From contig CAJAII010000064.1 in NCBI GenBank assembly GCA_903939755.1, forward strand, positions 62,001-126,000: DNA of 64,000 nt, written 5' to 3'. Positions 62,489 through 64,000 of this stretch are shown piece by piece (position 1 is the first letter of the stretch; each line of letters starts with the position of its first letter). The notes beneath the pieces were generated by a model. That model was given only the letters and a program-made list of their open reading frames with translations. It made no database searches and was not told the origin of the DNA. Origin of the DNA: an uncultured Flavobacteriales bacterium (lineage in GTDB: Bacteria > Bacteroidota > Bacteroidia > Flavobacteriales_D > Crocinitomicaceae). The translations under genes and the position numbers were made by a program.

Positions 62489-63209
62489 AATAGTAGGTCT
62501 TAAAAATGCTATAGCAGTGTTAATTGACCCAGAGAAATATACCGACACCAGCCAACTTATCGCTTTTCTACAAAAGGTAAATGCAGCACGACCGAATTTT
62601 ATTTTTATAGGAGGAAGTACGGTAACCAGCCATGATTTTAATCAGTGCATAAAGACTATAAAGTCTAAAACCACCATCCCGATTATTATTTTTCCTGGAG
62701 CAAGCCATCAAATTAGCGAAGAGGCAGACGCCATACTTTTCCTTTCATTATTATCAGGGAGAAATCCAGATTATTTAATTGGTCATCACATCCGAGCAGT
62801 AGATGAATTAGAAAAAATGGATATAGAAATTATTCCAACGGCCTATTTACTCATTGATGGTGGCCGCAAATCGGCGGTAGAATATGTGACACAAACGAAT
62901 CCTATACCAGCAGACCAACCAAACATAGTTCGAAAAACGGCGCTTGCCGGTAAGTTTCAGGGAAAAAAAGTTATTTATTTAGATGCTGGGAGCGGCGCAA
63001 TCAATGCCATTCCGAGTGAAATAATAGTAAGTGTCAATAACCTCAACATGCCACTAATTATTGGAGGTGGAATAAGGACGATTGAAGGCGTTGCTAAAGC
63101 GCACGATGCAGGAGCAAATATTGTTGTAATCGGCAATAAAATTGAAGATGATATCGATTTTCTATTGGACATTGCTAATTACACGAAAGAAAAAAATACA
63201 GTGAAGTAG
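62466..63209 (+). CDS. Geranylgeranylglyceryl/heptaprenylglyceryl phosphate synthase family (PcrB/GGGPS)
   Basis: The ATG at 62466, inside the upstream gene, gives a 247-aa TIM-barrel protein. Family motifs are IAVLIDPEKY (about 16-25), FIGGSTVTS (about 44-52), FPGASHQIS (about 75-83), LSGRNPDYLIGHH (about 94-106), PTAYLLIDGG (about 122-131), YLDAGSGA (about 174-181) and IIGGGIRTIEGVAKAHDAGA (about 201-220). These enzymes join glycerol-1-phosphate with a polyprenyl diphosphate, the first step of archaeal-type ether lipids; Bacteroidota members are known to belong to the family, but the physiological product in this phylum is not settled. Overlaps the phosphopantetheinyl transferase gene by 23 bases; converges on nadC. 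Confidence 0.92.
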   Translation: MKTNFYSKIVGLKNAIAVLIDPEKYTDTSQLIAFLQKVNAARPNFIFIGGSTVTSHDFNQCIKTIKSKTTIPIIIFPGASHQISEEADAILFLSLLSGRNPDYLIGHHIRAVDELEKMDIEIIPTAYLLIDGGRKSAVEYVTQTNPIPADQPNIVRKTALAGKFQGKKVIYLDAGSGAINAIPSEIIVSVNNLNMPLIIGGGIRTIEGVAKAHDAGANIVVIGNKIEDDIDFLLDIANYTKEKNTVK

Positions 63210-63215
63210 TTGAAA

Positions 63216-63998
63216 TTAACTAAAGCTTGCTTTTAAACTCAAATCCATGCTTTGAGCCGAATGAGTTAAGGCACCAATCGAAATAAACTGCACACCTGTT
63301 TTTGCATACTCGACAACATTTTCAATAGTGATTCCACCGGAAGCCTCTGTTTCATAGGAACTAGGTATAACTCTTAGCGCTGCAATAATTTCATTTGGCG
63401 TAAAATTATCAAGCATTATTCGATTCACCCCACCAACAGAAATTACTTGATCAAGCTCCTCAAAATTACGCACTTCCACCTCTATTTTTAGATCTAAATC
63501 ATTGGATTTTAGGTAAGCTATTGTTTTTGAAATCGCTTCTTTGATACCTCCAGCATAATCGACGTGGTTATCTTTAAGCATTACCATATCAAAAAGCCCA
63601 AAACGGTGGTTGGTTCCGCCTCCAATTCGCACCGCTTCCTTTTCGAAGAAGCGAAAACCAGGGGTGGTTTTTCGTGTATCTAAAATCTTAACGGGATAAT
63701 CTTTAACCATAAGGACAATCCTATTTGTAAGCGTTGCAATTGCTGACATTCTTTGAAGAATATTTAGCACCGTTCTCTCTGTAGTTAAAATGGTTTGACT
63801 AGAACCCGTCACTTTAAAAACCACGTCTCCGACTTTAATTACATCACCATCCTTTTTATATTCGGTAATTTCTAAAGAAGAATCATAAAGCGTGTAAAGT
63901 CTTTTAATTAATTCGATTCCCGCAAGCAATCCATTTTCTTTAACTAATAATTGAGCCGAGCCCATCTTGCTTTCAGGAACGCAGGCCAAGGTTGAATG
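63216..63998 (-). CDS. nadC: Nicotinate-nucleotide pyrophosphorylase (carboxylating); 5' end outside window
   Basis: This enzyme converts quinolinate and PRPP to nicotinate mononucleotide in de novo NAD synthesis. The frame stays open to the right edge and reads HSTLACVPESKMGSAQLLV, which matches the internal GDxTTLACIP region of NadC; the TTG at 63989 is therefore not the start and about 25-30 residues are missing. Visible motifs are TERTVLNILQRMSAIAT, LDTRKTTPGFRFFEKEAV, RIGGGTNHRFGLFDMVMLKD and NHVDYAG, plus the C-terminal barrel strands VNRIMLDNFTPNEI and EASGGITIENV. The stop faces the prenyltransferase gene with 6 bases between. Confidence 0.96.
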   Translation of the reverse strand, partial: HSTLACVPESKMGSAQLLVKENGLLAGIELIKRLYTLYDSSLEITEYKKDGDVIKVGDVVFKVTGSSQTILTTERTVLNILQRMSAIATLTNRIVLMVKDYPVKILDTRKTTPGFRFFEKEAVRIGGGTNHRFGLFDMVMLKDNHVDYAGGIKEAISKTIAYLKSNDLDLKIEVEVRNFEELDQVISVGGVNRIMLDNFTPNEIIAALRVIPSSYETEASGGITIENVVEYAKTGVQFISIGALTHSAQSMDLSLKASFS

Positions 63999-64000
63999 AT

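Overview
The window comes from a low-GC Bacteroidota, most likely a free-living member of the Flavobacteriales. The evidence is the dense set of type IX secretion system (T9SS) cargo proteins with C-terminal sorting domains, PorP/SprF- and PorV-type proteins, a TonB-dependent receptor with a carboxypeptidase-regulatory N-domain, -7 promoter boxes of the form TAnnTTTG, and few Shine-Dalgarno sequences. I see no phage, integrase, complete insertion sequence or CRISPR array.

Layout. 1-1.5 kb: a NarL-type histidine kinase (5' end outside the window) and its LuxR-type regulator. 1.5-5.5 kb: a lipoprotein, an outer-membrane-type protein and a T9SS cargo, bracketed by two copies of a roughly 60-bp direct repeat. 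5.5-9.6 kb: an ECF sigma factor overlapping a membrane-anchored putative anti-sigma protein with a barrel-like C-terminus, a T9SS cargo and a small barrel-like protein. 9.8-12.2 kb: an extended SDR and a clear steroid 5-alpha-reductase homologue, separated by a palindromic and tandem repeat cluster. 12.2-19.5 kb: asd, a lamin-tail secreted protein, a TerB/LETM1-like protein, mtnA and metK. 19.5-25.8 kb: a tight seven-gene leftward run: an MbnP-like copper protein, an MbnH-like di-heme enzyme, a conserved 467-aa protein, a WYL regulator, PaaG and PaaH (six genes plus the divergent promoter region). 25.8-30.3 kb: an AddA/RecB-like helicase-nuclease, a class I glutamine amidotransferase fold that has lost its catalytic triad, and a lipoprotein. 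30.7-40 kb: a glycine-rich T9SS protein, tRNA-Arg(CCU), an M14 carboxypeptidase and a T9SS type B protein. 40-41.8 kb: an MBL hydrolase and a GT4 glycosyltransferase. 41.8-47.2 kb: the phenylacetyl-CoA epoxidase operon paaABCD, divergent from two tandem paaE-like reductases and an SDR. 47.3-50.5 kb: PorP/SprF and a TPR-PD40-OmpA-like protein. 50.6-52.5 kb: a membrane acyltransferase-like protein, a HIT protein and greA. 52.6-61.7 kb: a TonB receptor, a giant secreted protein and a PorV-like protein in one transcription unit. 61.8-64 kb: a phosphopantetheinyl transferase, a GGGP-synthase-family prenyltransferase and nadC (5' end outside the window).

How the genes work together. Aerobic phenylacetate degradation is represented by paaABCDE plus the distant paaG and paaH; phenylacetate-CoA ligase, paaZ and the thiolase are not here. 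T9SS is represented mostly by cargo and accessory outer-membrane proteins. The 53.7-57.9 kb protein and the 7.4-9.0 kb protein are related cargos, one packaged with a TonB receptor and a PorV-like protein, the other following a sigma/anti-sigma pair. The most noteworthy items are the MbnP/MbnH pair, the SRD5A homologue, the amidotransferase pseudoenzyme, the LETM1-like protein, the receptor-cargo-PorV unit, the duplicated paaE, and the repeat structures at 1.56/5.28 kb, 10.8-11.4 kb and 32.8 kb.
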